Below, one piece after another: positions 1-9,411 of a stretch of 64,000 bases of DNA; within the stretch, counting starts at the first letter, position 1, and each line of letters opens with the position of its first letter. The notes beneath the pieces are model-generated. The model saw nothing but the letters and a program-made list of their open reading frames with translations. It had not been told where the DNA came from and ran no database searches. The stretch comes from Haematococcus lacustris (lineage: Eukaryota; Chlorophyta; Chlorophyceae; Chlamydomonadales; Haematococcaceae): the NCBI GenBank assembly GCA_030144725.1, contig JASKMD010000005.1, positions 5,319,212-5,383,211 of the forward strand, given 5' to 3'. A program made the translations under genes and the position numbers.

Positions 1-49
1 TTTGAGTTTTTCAATGATTACAACGGCGATGAGTCGTCCTTTCCTGGGG

Positions 50-961
50 CTATCTGCAGTATGCCTCCCGGGAGAAAATGATGTAGTCGACTTCCGGCCT
101 TAATTGGCGCGAGTGCTGCTGTGACAGGTAGGGCCATGTGGGGTAGCCAGAGTGGGTCAGGGCATATGAGTCCCTAACAGACTGGAACCACACATCCCTA
201 GCCTTCCCTGACAGGAAAGAGGGCAGAGCAAGAGCAGGGTCCAGGCCATGTGCAACACAGTGTGCTTCAAGGTCTTCCAGGAATGACAGAGCACGGCGAC
301 CGGAGGTCGAACTGGCATCAGTCCACCGCTCAGTCACGGGCAACCCGCGACGTGAGTTGGAATCAGGACCAGCAACAGCAGTGGCATTGGCAGGCAGGGG
401 CGCAGCAGTGGGGCGAACCCCAGCATACTTGTCCCGCACAGCAGCAAGTGTGCGAGGGTTCGAAGTGCCGGGTGAACCCGAGGCAACATCTTTCTGCGCA
501 ACAGGCTGGTGCATTGCAGCAGTCAAGTGTTGGAGTGCGCGCAGAGCAGCAGCCAAAGGCCTGACTAGCTGCGACGCTACTTCGACTGGCCTCTTAGCTG
601 GACTAGGGCTAGCTGACAGCAAAGCCGCATTAGCAGCACGCTTAGCAGCAAGAGGACTCACCAGCGAACCAGCTTGCTGGTTGTTGGCCTGCGCTGCGGC
701 CAGTTGCGCCTGGAGGGTGGCAATTTGCGCGTTGAGCTCGTCGACTGGGGTCGAAGTGCTGTCGAATTGGTCCAGGCCAAACTCGTCCAGGAGCTCCTCT
801 TCTTCACCCAACTGTTGGGCTCCTGCGGGAAGTGAAGCGGGCAACTCGCCCGGCTCCGGTGCTGCACCGAGTGCAGGACCCGTCTCCGCTGTAGCTGTAA
901 CAGCTGAAGCTGGAGGAAGGACGCCAGAGGCGCCATTGGTCTTTGTTCGCCGAAGCGACAT
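50..961 (-). CDS. gag: Ty3/gypsy Gag, N-terminal part
   Basis: A 303-codon reading frame with a low-complexity Ala/Pro-rich N-terminus, a predicted coiled-coil-like stretch around residues 75-95 (rich in Ala, Gln and Leu) and, near residues 228-265, the pattern of a retrotransposon Gag capsid segment (FLEDLEAHCVAHGL ... FLSGKARDVWFQ). Gag forms the particle that packages element RNA in the cytoplasm. After the WFQ motif the frame continues about 45 residues without recognisable Gag features and stops, so the frame has probably shifted near position 170 or the element is truncated. No zinc knuckle is seen; it would lie beyond the window edge. The probable 5' LTR and primer site lie immediately upstream (1020-1229), which supports the start at 961. 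Family assignment as Ty3/gypsy rests on the Gag pattern and the resemblance of the LTR to that at 12.9 kb. Confidence 0.6.
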   Translation of the reverse strand: MSLRRTKTNGASGVLPPASAVTATAETGPALGAAPEPGELPASLPAGAQQLGEEEELLDEFGLDQFDSTSTPVDELNAQIATLQAQLAAAQANNQQAGSLVSPLAAKRAANAALLSASPSPAKRPVEVASQLVRPLAAALRALQHLTAAMHQPVAQKDVASGSPGTSNPRTLAAVRDKYAGVRPTAAPLPANATAVAGPDSNSRRGLPVTERWTDASSTSGRRALSFLEDLEAHCVAHGLDPALALPSFLSGKARDVWFQSVRDSYALTHSGYPTWPYLSQQHSRQLRPEVDYIIFSREAYCR

Positions 962-1002
962 TCTGGGTAGTTGAAGTCATGTTGACTGGACCGCGAGCTT
1001 AA

Positions 1003-1022
1003 ATGCTCGGGGTCGGAAACCA
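1003..1022 (-). promoter_or_regulatory. Probable primer-binding site of the gypsy element
   Basis: Read on the minus strand this begins TGGTTTCCGACCCCGAGC, two bases after a CA-ending LTR. The plus strand therefore reads like a tRNA 3' end ending in CCA, with a T-stem-like inverted pair (CGAGC / GCTCG at 991-1007). I did not identify which tRNA it matches. Confidence 0.45.
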
Positions 1023-1024
1023 GC

Positions 1025-1229
1025 TGTAACGTGCGGGGACGCAACGTCAGATGACCTTTTGACACAAGCTCGAAGGCCGGTCCAGTCGAGGCGGTGACTT
1101 CCGACTAGGGTGTTGGGTTACAGTGGTGTATTGCGAGAATGGCTAGAGCTTAGAACGGGGCTCCCTGGGATCGAACCAGTTGTACTCACGGACGCAATGT
1201 CCGCTAGTCTTTACCTGCCAAATCTCACA
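1025..1229 (-). repeat. Probable 5' LTR of the gypsy element (tRNA-like module inside)
   Basis: On the minus strand the segment runs from TGTGAG to TTACA, a TG...CA layout of about 205 bp, just before the proposed primer site and gag start. It contains GGTTCGATCCC flanked by CTGG/CCAG stems, followed by GAGCCCCGTTCTAA. The LTR start at 12905 also begins TGTGA and also carries a GGTTCGA-type T-arm followed by CCCGTTCTAA. The outer end is uncertain by about 10 bp, and no second LTR is in the window to confirm it. Confidence 0.45.
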
Positions 1230-1545
1230 CTACACGTGTAATGCCGCGTCCCGCGACGGCTCGCATTCACGAGACAGCCCAGACGACGCGAAGCGACAAT
1301 CCCTTCCAGAGATGCGCACTTTACAGCCAATACAACCTATCTCAAGGTTCCAGGCTTCCAAGCAGGGTTCCAGATGCTTATAGATTGGTTAAGATTTGAT
1401 AAGCCTCGGGTAGTTGCCTTGGCCGCGGCCTAACATAGACCTTCCAGACCCCAGCCATGCCCGGCATGGGCCCTGAAGCCCAAGACTGGGGTTTTGTACC
1501 TACCAACCTCTCGGTGAGTGAACCTCTCGATAGAACTAGTTTTGA
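1230..1545. other. No gene recognised
   Basis: Sequence upstream of the gypsy LTR. Short frames exist on both strands but none has recognisable composition or motifs. Confidence 0.4.
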
Positions 1546-1549
1546 CTTT

Positions 1550-1900
1550 GTCAGCAGCTGCCAGTTTCCCACCGGCATCCAGGAGCTGGCAATTTTCAGC
1601 TGTCAGCAAAGTCAGCACTGCAGCCAGTGACTCTATCAGGAGCTGTCAGCTGTAGCAAAACTAGCAGCAACAGACCGTGGGAAGATGGAGCCGCTGCCCG
1701 CGGATGCCTACATGACGCCCAGCCCCACCTCAAGGCTGAGCTGTGACAGGTGGTTGGACTAGGGTTGGTATCCAGGTAACCATCCCCGCCCTTGCCCGAG
1801 CTAAACGCAAGCTGAGGGAGTGCTCAGTGCTAGGAGTAGGGCAAAGCAGCTCCAATGGCAGCAGTTTGGTGGGCAAGGCCAGGGTGAAGGGTAGGGAGCG
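1550..1900 (-). repeat. Dispersed repeat R1, copy 1
   Basis: Reverse-complemented, this aligns over most of its length with 22480-22800 and with the split copy at 29170-30310. Shared landmarks are GAGCACTCCCTCAGCTTG, TCACAGCTCAG, the core CATGTAGGCATC(C/T)GC and CACTGGCTGCAGTG. It has no long reading frame conserved between copies. It may be a non-autonomous element or a fragment of a segmental duplication. Confidence 0.65.
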
Positions 1901-2545
1901 ACCGGCCCATATAAATTTATATTTATATTGTTATACACCTACCCTTTTCCCATTGGCGAGGCTACCGGTCAACGGAATCTTCCGAACCTCTCGCGACTGC
2001 CTCGGTCCATTCACGTTCTGACCCCGCAGTAAATTGTTTCAGCATTCTCTTGTATTCTTGGCAAGCCCGCAGCCCTGGAGAGCGTGGTTTTTTCATAGTT
2101 TGAACGGTGTGAAGCGGTCTTTCTACGGTGTAATGCATTCTTATTTGAACGAACGTTTGCGAAAGAACCCATTACACGTGGGACCAGCCGCAGCCAGGTC
2201 GGGGCCTAGCCACGCAGAGCCCAAGCACGCGCCCAGGCACAGCAGGTGCCGGTTGCAAGTGTAGTCGGTTTTGGCTGCGTTGGCTAGTGCGTTGACCGAT
2301 GTTGGCCGCTTGGGCAAGTGGGTTGACATCGACACGCTTGTCTCTCTGAGCCACATGAAGGACGCCGAACTGCCCTGCGGAATTCCAGGCCAGTGCGGCT
2401 CCATGACGTGCTCGTAAAAGCATCCCATCCTGGGACGAGTGTACCAATCGAACATGTCGCGTGTGGGTTGGGTGGTTCTTGAGTGTGGATGTATGGTTGT
2501 CACTCACGCTGCTCCACGCGCAATAATAAAGTAGGTCAGCAAGCT
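1901..2545. other. No gene recognised; left flank of the copia insertion
   Basis: Mixed-composition DNA with an AT-rich patch near 1915-1940. Overlapping minus-strand frames at 2141-2612 show no recognisable domain. Confidence 0.4.
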
Positions 2546-2550
2546 GATGT
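2546..2550. repeat. Target-site duplication GATGT (left)
   Basis: GATGT directly precedes the outer end of the 3' LTR and recurs at 8428-8432 directly after the 5' LTR. A 5-bp duplication is the usual footprint of LTR-element integration. Confidence 0.92.
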
Positions 2551-2833
2551 TGTTGGAAGAGCACGGGCAGACGCGGACACCAGTTCAGGGTTGTTACATT
2601 GATCTGCCACAACTGCTAGCGCGCAACCTTGCGCCAACCTTGCGCAACCTTGCGCCTACCTGTTGGAAGAGCACGGGCAGACGCGGACACCAGTTCAGGG
2701 TGCCTACGGCTGCCGGGTGCCTGCCCTAAATACGGCAGTCACACTCGCACTCTTCGCGGCCGGACCGCTGGCAATCACGCCCTACAATCCCGGTGCTGGA
2801 TCTCAGCTGCACCGGGAGAGCGTGCAACTAACA
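2551..2833 (-). repeat. Copia 3' LTR
   Basis: Plus-strand ends are TGTTGGAAG and CAACTAACA, giving TG...CA termini on both strands. It matches 8145-8427 at the same length. The first 41 bp (2551-2591) recur inside the LTR at 2661-2701, so the LTR carries an internal copy of its own end. Confidence 0.95.
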
Positions 2834-3090
2834 CTCCCACTCAGAGGTCTGGCAAGCGCATCTAACAACTGTTTACGCAAACAACTGGCGGTCAGCAGGC
2901 AAGCAAGCCTGAGCCAAGCAACAACTGCGGGCAAATTCTCAGTACATGGCAAAGACATACCATGCTGAGACTAAATGGCTGTTGACAGGCATACATGCCT
3001 GTGCCTAAGGCCCTTCCAAGCTCCAGTCCTGAGACAGAGAACAGGCTGGATACCACAGGCTGTTTCAGATCAGATATGACCTGTGCCTGC

Positions 3091-4245
3091 TTAGCTGAAG
3101 ACCCCACATCCTTGCTTGCCCATGTTAAACTGGACTGTTGCCAGAGGCTTGGTGAGGATGTCTGCTAGCATGCTGGAGGTGTGGCAGTAGTGGAAAGCTA
3201 CCTCGCCTCTGCTGATGCGCTCCCTGACAAAGTGGTGGTGCACATCTATGTGCTTTGCCCTGGAAGTGGCCATGGGGTTGTGCAGAAGCTGAATGGCTGC
3301 TTGGTTGTCACAGCCCAGGTGCACACAGCTAGCATCCAGCTGCAGATCCCTCATGAGCTTCCGCAGCCACAGAGCCTCCTTAGCTGCGCTAGAGGCTGCC
3401 ATATATTCTGCTTCTGCTGTTGACATAGCCACAGTAGGCTGAAGGCGGCTGGACCAGCTGATAGCACCTCCATTCAGAGTGAAGAGATAGCCTGTTGTGC
3501 TCCTGGCTGTGTCCTTGTCTCCTGCATAGTCTGCATCAGAGTAGCCCTGCAGCCCTGACACACCACCAAACAGGAGTCCTTGATCTGCTGTGCCCTTCAG
3601 ATAACATAGCACACTGCAGGCAGCCGACCAGTGCTGCTTAGTGGGTGCAGACATGTGCCTGGCCAAGGCGCCCACAGCAAATGCAATGTCTGGCCGTGTG
3701 CAGCAGGTCAGGTAAAGCAGGCTGCCCACCAAGGCACTGTAATGATGCAGAGTCGTGTCCAAAGCCTCCCCTTCCCTGACTAGCTTAACAGCAGGAGCCA
3801 TGGGCAGAGGCTTGCTGTGGGCTGCTGACTTGCTGTAGGCTGTGACTAGCTCCTGGACAAACTTATGCTGGTCGAGCTTGATGGTGCCCTCAGCCCTGTC
3901 CCTGGTCAGCTGCATACCTAGGAACCACCGGGCCTCACCCAAGTCCTTCAGCTTGAAAGCTGAGGACAGCTGCTTCTTCACGTAGGCCAATCCTGCGGTG
4001 TCCCCCTGCTGGGTGCACAGAAGGCAGTCGTCCACATACACTAGCAGGTACACCATGCCAGTGCTCAGCTGCAGGGTAAACAGGGCAGGGTCTGCCTCAG
4101 AAGCCTTGAAGCCCATGCTCAGCAGCTCCTCACTCAACCTGGCATGCCACGCCCTAGGAGCCTGCCTCAAACCATACAGAGGCCTTCTGCAGACGGCACA
4201 CAGTGTTAATGCTGCCCTCCTCAAAGCCCTCTGGCTGCTGCACAT
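3091..4245 (-). pseudogene. pol: Copia Pol, C-terminal part: RT (YVDD) and RNase H
   Basis: This frame holds the second half of the copia reverse transcriptase and the RNase H domain. The RT catalytic motif YVDD is at residues 70-73, preceded by the PLYGLRQAPRAW motif at residues 22-33. RNase H acidic residues are visible in SDADYAGD, STAEAEYMAA and CDNQAA, and the frame ends shortly after ADILTKPL, the usual copia C-terminal signature. The first 20 or so residues are an out-of-frame reading of the preceding RT segment, and the true sequence enters this frame near position 4184. It would be translated as part of a Gag-Pol polyprotein and works in the cytoplasmic particle. The break makes this copy non-autonomous unless it is an assembly error. 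Confidence 0.9.
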
Positions 4246-6607
4246 AAATGACCTCCCCTGGCTGTAGCTGGCCGTTCAGGAAAGCAGTCTCAAAGTCTAA
4301 CTGATGAATCTCCATGTTCTCAGCTGCTGCCTTGGCCAGGAGGGTGCGCAGTGTGGTGTGCTTGCTGACAGGTGCATAGACATCTCCTACATCCACACCT
4401 GATTGTTGATAGAACCCCTTTGCCACTAGCCTGGCCTTTAGCTTCTCGATGTTCCCTGCAGCATCACGCTTCACCTTGAGTACCCATTTGGTAGGCAGCA
4501 CACGTGCATTGGCAGGGCGCTCTTCAAGGCACCATGTTTGGTTGGCATGCAGGGAGGCCAGCTCAGCATTCATAGCCTCAATCCACAAGTCTGCCATGGG
4601 GCCAGCCAGGGCCTCTGCCACAGTGGGTGTGTCATTGATGGGAGAGTCTGACACAGTCATGGCATTCAGCTCAGGCTGCCTAATCCTGAGTGGTGGGCGT
4701 CGGTCCCTTGGTGGGTTGCGCCGTGGCTGTGGTGCACCAGGTGCCTCAGGCGAAACAGGCCGTGAATCAGGTGCAGCAGGCATGGGAGCAGATGGGTGCA
4801 CAGCTGGTGCTGCTGCTGCGGGTCGGGCTGCTGAAGGTGCTGCAGCTGGTGCTGCTGGCCTTGCTGCTGCTGGTGCTGCAGCTGGTGCTGTTGGCCTTAC
4901 TGCTGCTGGTGCTGCAGCTGGTGCTGCTGGCCTTGCTGCTGCTGATGCTACAGCTGGTGCCGCTGGCCTTGCTGCTGCTGGTACTGCTGTTGGTGCTGCT
5001 GGCCTTGCTGCTGCTGGTGCTGTTGCTGGTGCTGCTGGCCTTGCTGCTGCTAGTGCTGTAGCTGGTGCTGCTGGTTGTGCTCCCACTGTCTCCCTGGCTA
5101 GAGGCATGGGACGAAGGCTAAACCTACCTATTCCTGGTCTGGGTAGTCTGTCAATGAGCTGTAGTTGCTGTTGATGCCACATGTGTGTGCCTGGCTCATA
5201 TCTGGCTTTAAGGCTGACTTGCTCTGGCTCGCTTGCACTGTCATCTTGCTCTGGCTCGCTGCTGCTATCTTGCTGTGCTCCTATGCCAACTAGAGGTCTG
5301 GATCGAGGTCGCTGTGCACTACTCCCTGGCCTGCTGCTGCTGCTGCTCCCACTGTCCTCAGAGCTACTGCTGTTGGTCTGCTGCTGCTGACTGTTGCCCC
5401 CCTCAGCAGGAGCTACTGGGGATGCTGGCTGAGATGGGCTGGGTGGGAGGGGAAGGAGAAGCACAGGCTGGGCTGGCTCATTCTGCTGGCGAGCAGGCTG
5501 CAGGACTGACAGCTCATCAAATACTATGTCCTTGCTGCAGGTCTCTTTGCCATTGACCAAGACCCTGTAAGCCTTAGAGCCTGGCTCATAGCCTATGAAC
5601 AGGCCCTCTACTGACTTGGCCTGTAGCTTGCTGCGCTGGTGATCTGGCACATGGAGCCAGACTCTGCAGCCAAACACCCTGAGGCCAGACAGATCAGGCT
5701 TGACACCATAGAAGGCTTCCCAAGGTGTGAGTGGCTGGCCTGACACAGGGAGCAGGCATCTGACATGATTAGCAAACACTGCTGCATGTGCCCAGAAGCT
5801 GAGAGACATATCAGCTGCATGCAAGATGCTGCGGGCCTTCTCAAAGATAGTCCTATTCAAACGCTCAGCTGCACCATTCTGCTGTGGGCTGTAAGGCGCT
5901 GAATGCTGGTGCACTATGCCCTTGCTGCTGCAGTACTCTTTCATGCGGCTGTTGACATACTCAGTGCCATTGTCTGTGCGGATGGCCTTGCAGCGGAACC
6001 CTGACTGATTCTCAAGCTGTTCAATGACTGTCTTAACCACGTCAGGTACCTGAGCCTTACTGCTGATGGGCACACATACAGACAGCTTGGTATGCTCATC
6101 AAGGAAGGTTGCTACATACAGGCTGCCGTCCCTGGCCCTAGCATGCATGGGACCACAGACATCCATGTGGATTAGCCCTAATGGCGCTGTCACTGGTGCT
6201 GCATTGGGGGATGGGTCTGCAAATGCCACATTCTTGCTCTGTTTGCCCTTGACACATCCTACACAAACAGCTGGGTCAGAGGCAGCTGCTCGAAACTGTG
6301 CTGCTGTGGTGGGTACTCCCTTCACCATGCCTTCTGACTGCATGCGTGCAAGTGCTGCATATGAGGCATGACATAAACGCTGATGCCACACCTGAGGAGA
6401 GGTGGATGTGGCGCTGCAGGCAGTTGGTGCAGGTACGGTGGTGAGAGGCTCCAGCCGCACCCTCTTATCTGGCTGTAGGGCTGATTGCTGGATGTGGTAT
6501 AGCTGCTCTGGCTCAGAGTCTGTATCAGGGCCATCTGGCATTGGGACAGCTGCCAGGATGTAGGTGTTTTCTGTTCTTGTGAGCATTGACCCTGAGCATG
6601 CTGCCAA
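4154..6607 (-). pseudogene. pol: Copia Pol, middle part: integrase and N-terminal RT
   Basis: An 817-codon frame. The pre-integrase zinc finger is HRLCH-type with the His pair at residues 75-80 and Cys 115/118. The integrase core has Asp149 (HMDVCGP), Asp212 (RTDNGTEY) and Glu248 (NGAAERLN), with the expected 35 residues between the last two. A Ser/Gln-rich linker leads into eight 12-residue Ala/Pro repeats (DNA 4803-5090), then the RT start (WIEAMNAELASL ... LDFETAFLNG). The frame then reads SVWFEAGS and stops. A one-base excess near 4184 separates it from the RT continuation. At the upstream end it overlaps the gag-protease frame, and a second frame change lies near 6600. Confidence 0.92.
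4803..5090 (-). repeat. 36-bp tandem repeat inside copia pol
   Basis: About eight copies of a 36-bp unit encode a 12-residue Ala/Arg/Pro unit (ARPAAPATAPAA and variants) between integrase and RT. Copies differ by substitutions that keep the frame. Confidence 0.85.
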
Positions 6608-8057
6608 ACTGGTTGCATCTGATCAGGCAGGTGTCATCTCTGAACAGGAAGCTGCTGCCATCGTCTGTGGCTGCAGCAACTGAGATAAAGTTCTGCTTGC
6701 TGTCAGGCACATACAGGGCATGGCCTAGGAGCCACAAACCACGCTTGGTGCTGAGGAAAACATTGCCAGATCCCACTGCCCAGACGCTGTGTCCCTCAGC
6801 TGCCAGCTTGATACGTCTGTGCTGGTGAGGTGGAAAAGCTGTGTAGCTGTGGAAGAACTGGAGGTCCTTGATGATGTGCTGGGAGGCACCTGAATCGATG
6901 AAGAAAGGGCTGTACAGGTCACTGTTGAAGTTCAGTCTGGGCTGGAGCATCTGCGTGTCACCATCATCATCATCAGAGCATGCAGAAGCAGTGTACAGAG
7001 TGGGTTCCCTAGATGGGCTGTGAGCTGCTGTCCTGCCTGGGGTCTGGGTTCTGCCTCTGCTGGGGCTTGCTGGCCTGGCTGGGCTAGAGCTCCTGGCTGG
7101 ACTAGGTTTCCTGCCTGGGCTGCTGGACTTGGCAGGGTTGCTGAACAGTGTCCTCATACGGTTACGCTGGTCCCTGTCAAAGGTGAAGCACTCAGACATG
7201 ATGTGGCCAGGTTTGGCACAGTAGTGGCAGGTCATGTGGGCATGTGAGCTGGCATCTCTAGTGGACCTGTCTGGTGACTGGACCCTGGTCTGTTGCTGCT
7301 CACGAGCAGGCTGCTTGCTTCTGCTCCTGCTTGACTGCCAGCCTGAGCTGCTTGCCCCCCTGTTCTCAGGGGTGGAGTAGGCCCAGAGTGAGGATGAGGA
7401 GGGGTTGAGCTGCTGCATCTGCTTGGTGAGCAGGTCTGCTTCCTTCTGCAGCAGCACCCGCTTGATGCGGCTGACAGTCAGGTCGCCGCTGGTCTGATCA
7501 TACCGCAGTCGCTCGACAATGCCCTCATACTCAGGTGGGAGGGCTGCCAGGATGGCTAGCACGATTGTGGACTCGGAGACATCACAGCTGCAAGCCTCGA
7601 GCTCCGTAAGCAGCTGCTGTAAGCGCGCATAGAAGCGCGCTACCGATTCGCCTGGCTCCATGCGCAGTAGGCTGAGTTGCTGCTGCAGCTGCGACTGTCG
7701 CGCGACTGACGCTTGGGTGAATTGAGACTCAAGGGTTTCCCAGGCGTCCTGCGCTGAGTCCGCTGACTTGACGGTGAAGATGTGGAGATTAGAGACGTGG
7801 CGCTGGATGAACGCTTTGGCTTTGCGATCCAGTGCGCTTTCTGCACGAGAGCGGGCTAGCTCAGCAGCATACGCAGCCTGCTCCTGCTGAGTGGCATTTG
7901 CTGCTGGCGCAGTGGGTAAGGGGGTGACGCCGTCGGCGACGACCGACCAGAGGCCTGCTTCGATCAGCAGGCCTTCTGTACGGATGCTCCAGATCGGCCA
8001 GTTGTCGTCGTCGAGAATGGTGGGCAGATTGCCAGAGATAACGGGTGAAGCTGCCAT
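6525..8057 (-). CDS. gag: Copia Gag and protease
   Basis: A 510-codon frame starting at the first ATG after the primer site, about 70 bp inside the element. The N-terminal 200 residues are a copia-type Gag (starting near DDDNWPIWSIRTEGLL). One CCHC zinc knuckle, CHYCAKPGHIMSEC, lies near residue 280 and would bind element RNA. A basic Ser/Pro/Arg-rich linker follows. The aspartic protease active site, FFIDSGASQHII, is near residue 390. The frame ends about 100 residues later in a stretch out of frame with integrase. Around 6588-6613 two similar 13-base blocks occur in tandem (minus strand GGCAGCATGCTCA and GGGTCAATGCTCA). Duplication of a 13-base block would explain the frame change; this is inferred. 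Confidence 0.92.
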   Translation of the reverse strand: MAASPVISGNLPTILDDDNWPIWSIRTEGLLIEAGLWSVVADGVTPLPTAPAANATQQEQAAYAAELARSRAESALDRKAKAFIQRHVSNLHIFTVKSADSAQDAWETLESQFTQASVARQSQLQQQLSLLRMEPGESVARFYARLQQLLTELEACSCDVSESTIVLAILAALPPEYEGIVERLRYDQTSGDLTVSRIKRVLLQKEADLLTKQMQQLNPSSSSLWAYSTPENRGASSSGWQSSRSRSKQPAREQQQTRVQSPDRSTRDASSHAHMTCHYCAKPGHIMSECFTFDRDQRNRMRTLFSNPAKSSSPGRKPSPARSSSPARPASPSRGRTQTPGRTAAHSPSREPTLYTASACSDDDDGDTQMLQPRLNFNSDLYSPFFIDSGASQHIIKDLQFFHSYTAFPPHQHRRIKLAAEGHSVWAVGSGNVFLSTKRGLWLLGHALYVPDSKQNFISVAAATDDGSSFLFRDDTCLIRCNQFGSMLRVNAHKNRKHLHPGSCPNARWP

Positions 8058-8127
8058 CGCTGGTCGACTCGGCTGTCAACCACACGAACCCTAGCCAGCA
8101 ACTTACTGGCGTCCTATCGCGCGTCAG

Positions 8128-8144
8128 CGCGTGGGCCCATAACC
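8128..8144 (-). promoter_or_regulatory. Copia primer-binding site (half-tRNA, initiator Met)
   Basis: The minus strand directly after the LTR reads GGTTATGGGCCCAC. Its complement, GTGGGCCCATAACC, is the anticodon arm of eukaryotic initiator tRNA-Met, not its 3' end. Priming from an internally cut initiator tRNA is known for Drosophila copia and relatives. Confidence 0.85.
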
Positions 8145-8427
8145 TGTTGGAAGAGCACGGGCAGACGCGGACACCAGTTCAGGGTTGTTACATTGATCTG
8201 CCACAACTGCTAGCGCGCAACCTTGCGTCAACCTTGCGCAACCTTGCGCCTACCTGTTGGAAGAGCACGGGCAGACGCGGACACCAGTTCAGGGTGCCTA
8301 CGACTGCCGGGTGCCTGCCCTAAATACGGCAGTCACACTCGCACTCTTCGCGGCCGGACCGCTGGCAATCACGCCCTACAATCCCGGTGCTGGATCTCAG
8401 CTGCACCGGGAGAGCGTGCAACTAACA
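8145..8427 (-). repeat. Copia 5' LTR
   Basis: 283 bp, nearly identical to 2551-2833. On the minus strand it starts TGTTAGTTGCACG and ends CCAACA next to the primer site. It should carry the element promoter; GTATTTAG near the middle is a weak TATA-like candidate. Confidence 0.95.
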
Positions 8428-8432
8428 GATGT
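8428..8432. repeat. Target-site duplication GATGT (right)
   Basis: Matches 2546-2550. Confidence 0.92.
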
Positions 8433-8852
8433 TCATAACCACACGCCATCGCTGACACACTCATCACACAGCTCCCGGCAGGCCCCCGGTGCAGCTGGCT
8501 GCAGCCTTGTCCCTACCTATCGGCACTATCAAGGGAGGCCACCTGGGCATGTGTGGGTATGCTCTCTATGGCGCAATGAAGAGGGCTGGGATGGAGGCTG
8601 CTCAAATCACCAAGCTATTGGCATCAGCATGGGCATGTGGGGGGGGTATCCAGGGTGTGTACAACATGTATGCTGCCATTGCCAACAAGCGAGAGGGCAG
8701 GAAGTGAGCGGGTTGTTTGCATGGTTTACATGGATTGGTTGACAACGATACAAGGAAGGGGCTTCTAATTTATCAAAGATGCAAACAAAGATGCAGACAC
8801 TTGTTCCTGTTGCTCAGCTGTGACACGCCCTGAGGAAAATTCAATTTTGCGC
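8433..8852 (+). other. Right flank of copia; short frame of unknown status
   Basis: A 72-codon frame at 8489-8707 (starting MQLAAALSLPIGTIKGG, ending NKREGRK) has non-repetitive, protein-like composition. It may be the last exon of a host gene hit by the copia insertion, or chance. No domain is recognised, and no partner exon is seen left of 2546. Confidence 0.25.
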
Positions 8853-9337
8853 ACCTCGAGAGACCATTTACAGTACTGTAGACATCTACAGTACTGTAGA
8901 CCTCTACAGTACTGTAGACCTCTACAGTACTGTAGACATCTACAGTACTGTAGACATCTACAGTACTGTAAACATCTACAGTACCTCGAGGTACCTCGAG
9001 GTACCTCGAGAGACCATTAACAGTACTGTAGGTACCTACAGTACTGTAGACATCTACAGTACTGTAGACATCTACAATACTGTAGACATCTACAGTACTG
9101 TAGACATCTACAATACTGTAGACATCTACAGTACTGTAGACATTTACAGTACTGTAGACATCTACAGTACTGTAGGTACCTCGAGGTACTTCGAGAGACC
9201 ATTTACAGTACTGTAGACATCTACAGTACTGTAGTCATCTACAGTACTGTAGACATCTACAGTACTGTAGACATCTACAGTACTGTAGACATCTACAGTA
9301 CCTCGAGGTACCCCGAGGTACCTCGAGAGACCACTTA
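8853..9337. repeat. 18-bp palindromic satellite (core CTACAGTACTGTAG)
   Basis: Tandem copies of an 18-bp unit, TACAGTACTGTAGACATC, in which CTACAGTACTGTAG is a perfect 14-bp palindrome. Four boundary motifs of the form CTCGAGAGACCATTTACA (near 8854, 9004, 9189 and 9321) divide it into higher-order blocks of roughly 130-185 bp, and CTCGAGGTACCTCGAG palindromes sit at the block edges. Either strand could fold into successive hairpins. Confidence 0.93.
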
Positions 9338-9411
9338 CACTTTAAGCACTTGGAAAAATTCTGAACATCCGTCCAACACTTAGTCGCAGCATCGTGTAGC
9401 CGGTATTGCAG

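Larger units (their letters stand above)
2551..8427 (-). mobile_element. Complete Ty1/copia LTR retrotransposon
   Basis: A 5877-bp element on the minus strand with paired 283-bp LTRs, a 5-bp GATGT target duplication, a primer site matching the anticodon region of initiator tRNA-Met, and gag, protease, integrase, reverse transcriptase and RNase H in the order integrase before RT that defines Ty1/copia. The two LTRs differ at only two sites that I can see (a C/T near 2629/8228 and a G/A near 2708/8302), so insertion was recent. The coding region nevertheless contains two frame changes (near 6600 and near 4184). The half-tRNA primer and algal context suggest relation to volvocalean copia elements such as Osser; that relation is inferred. 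Confidence 0.95.

Noticed and set aside
4449..5174. Plus-strand Ala-Gly-rich frame opposite copia pol
   Set aside because: Antisense shadow of the 36-bp Ala/Pro repeat in pol.
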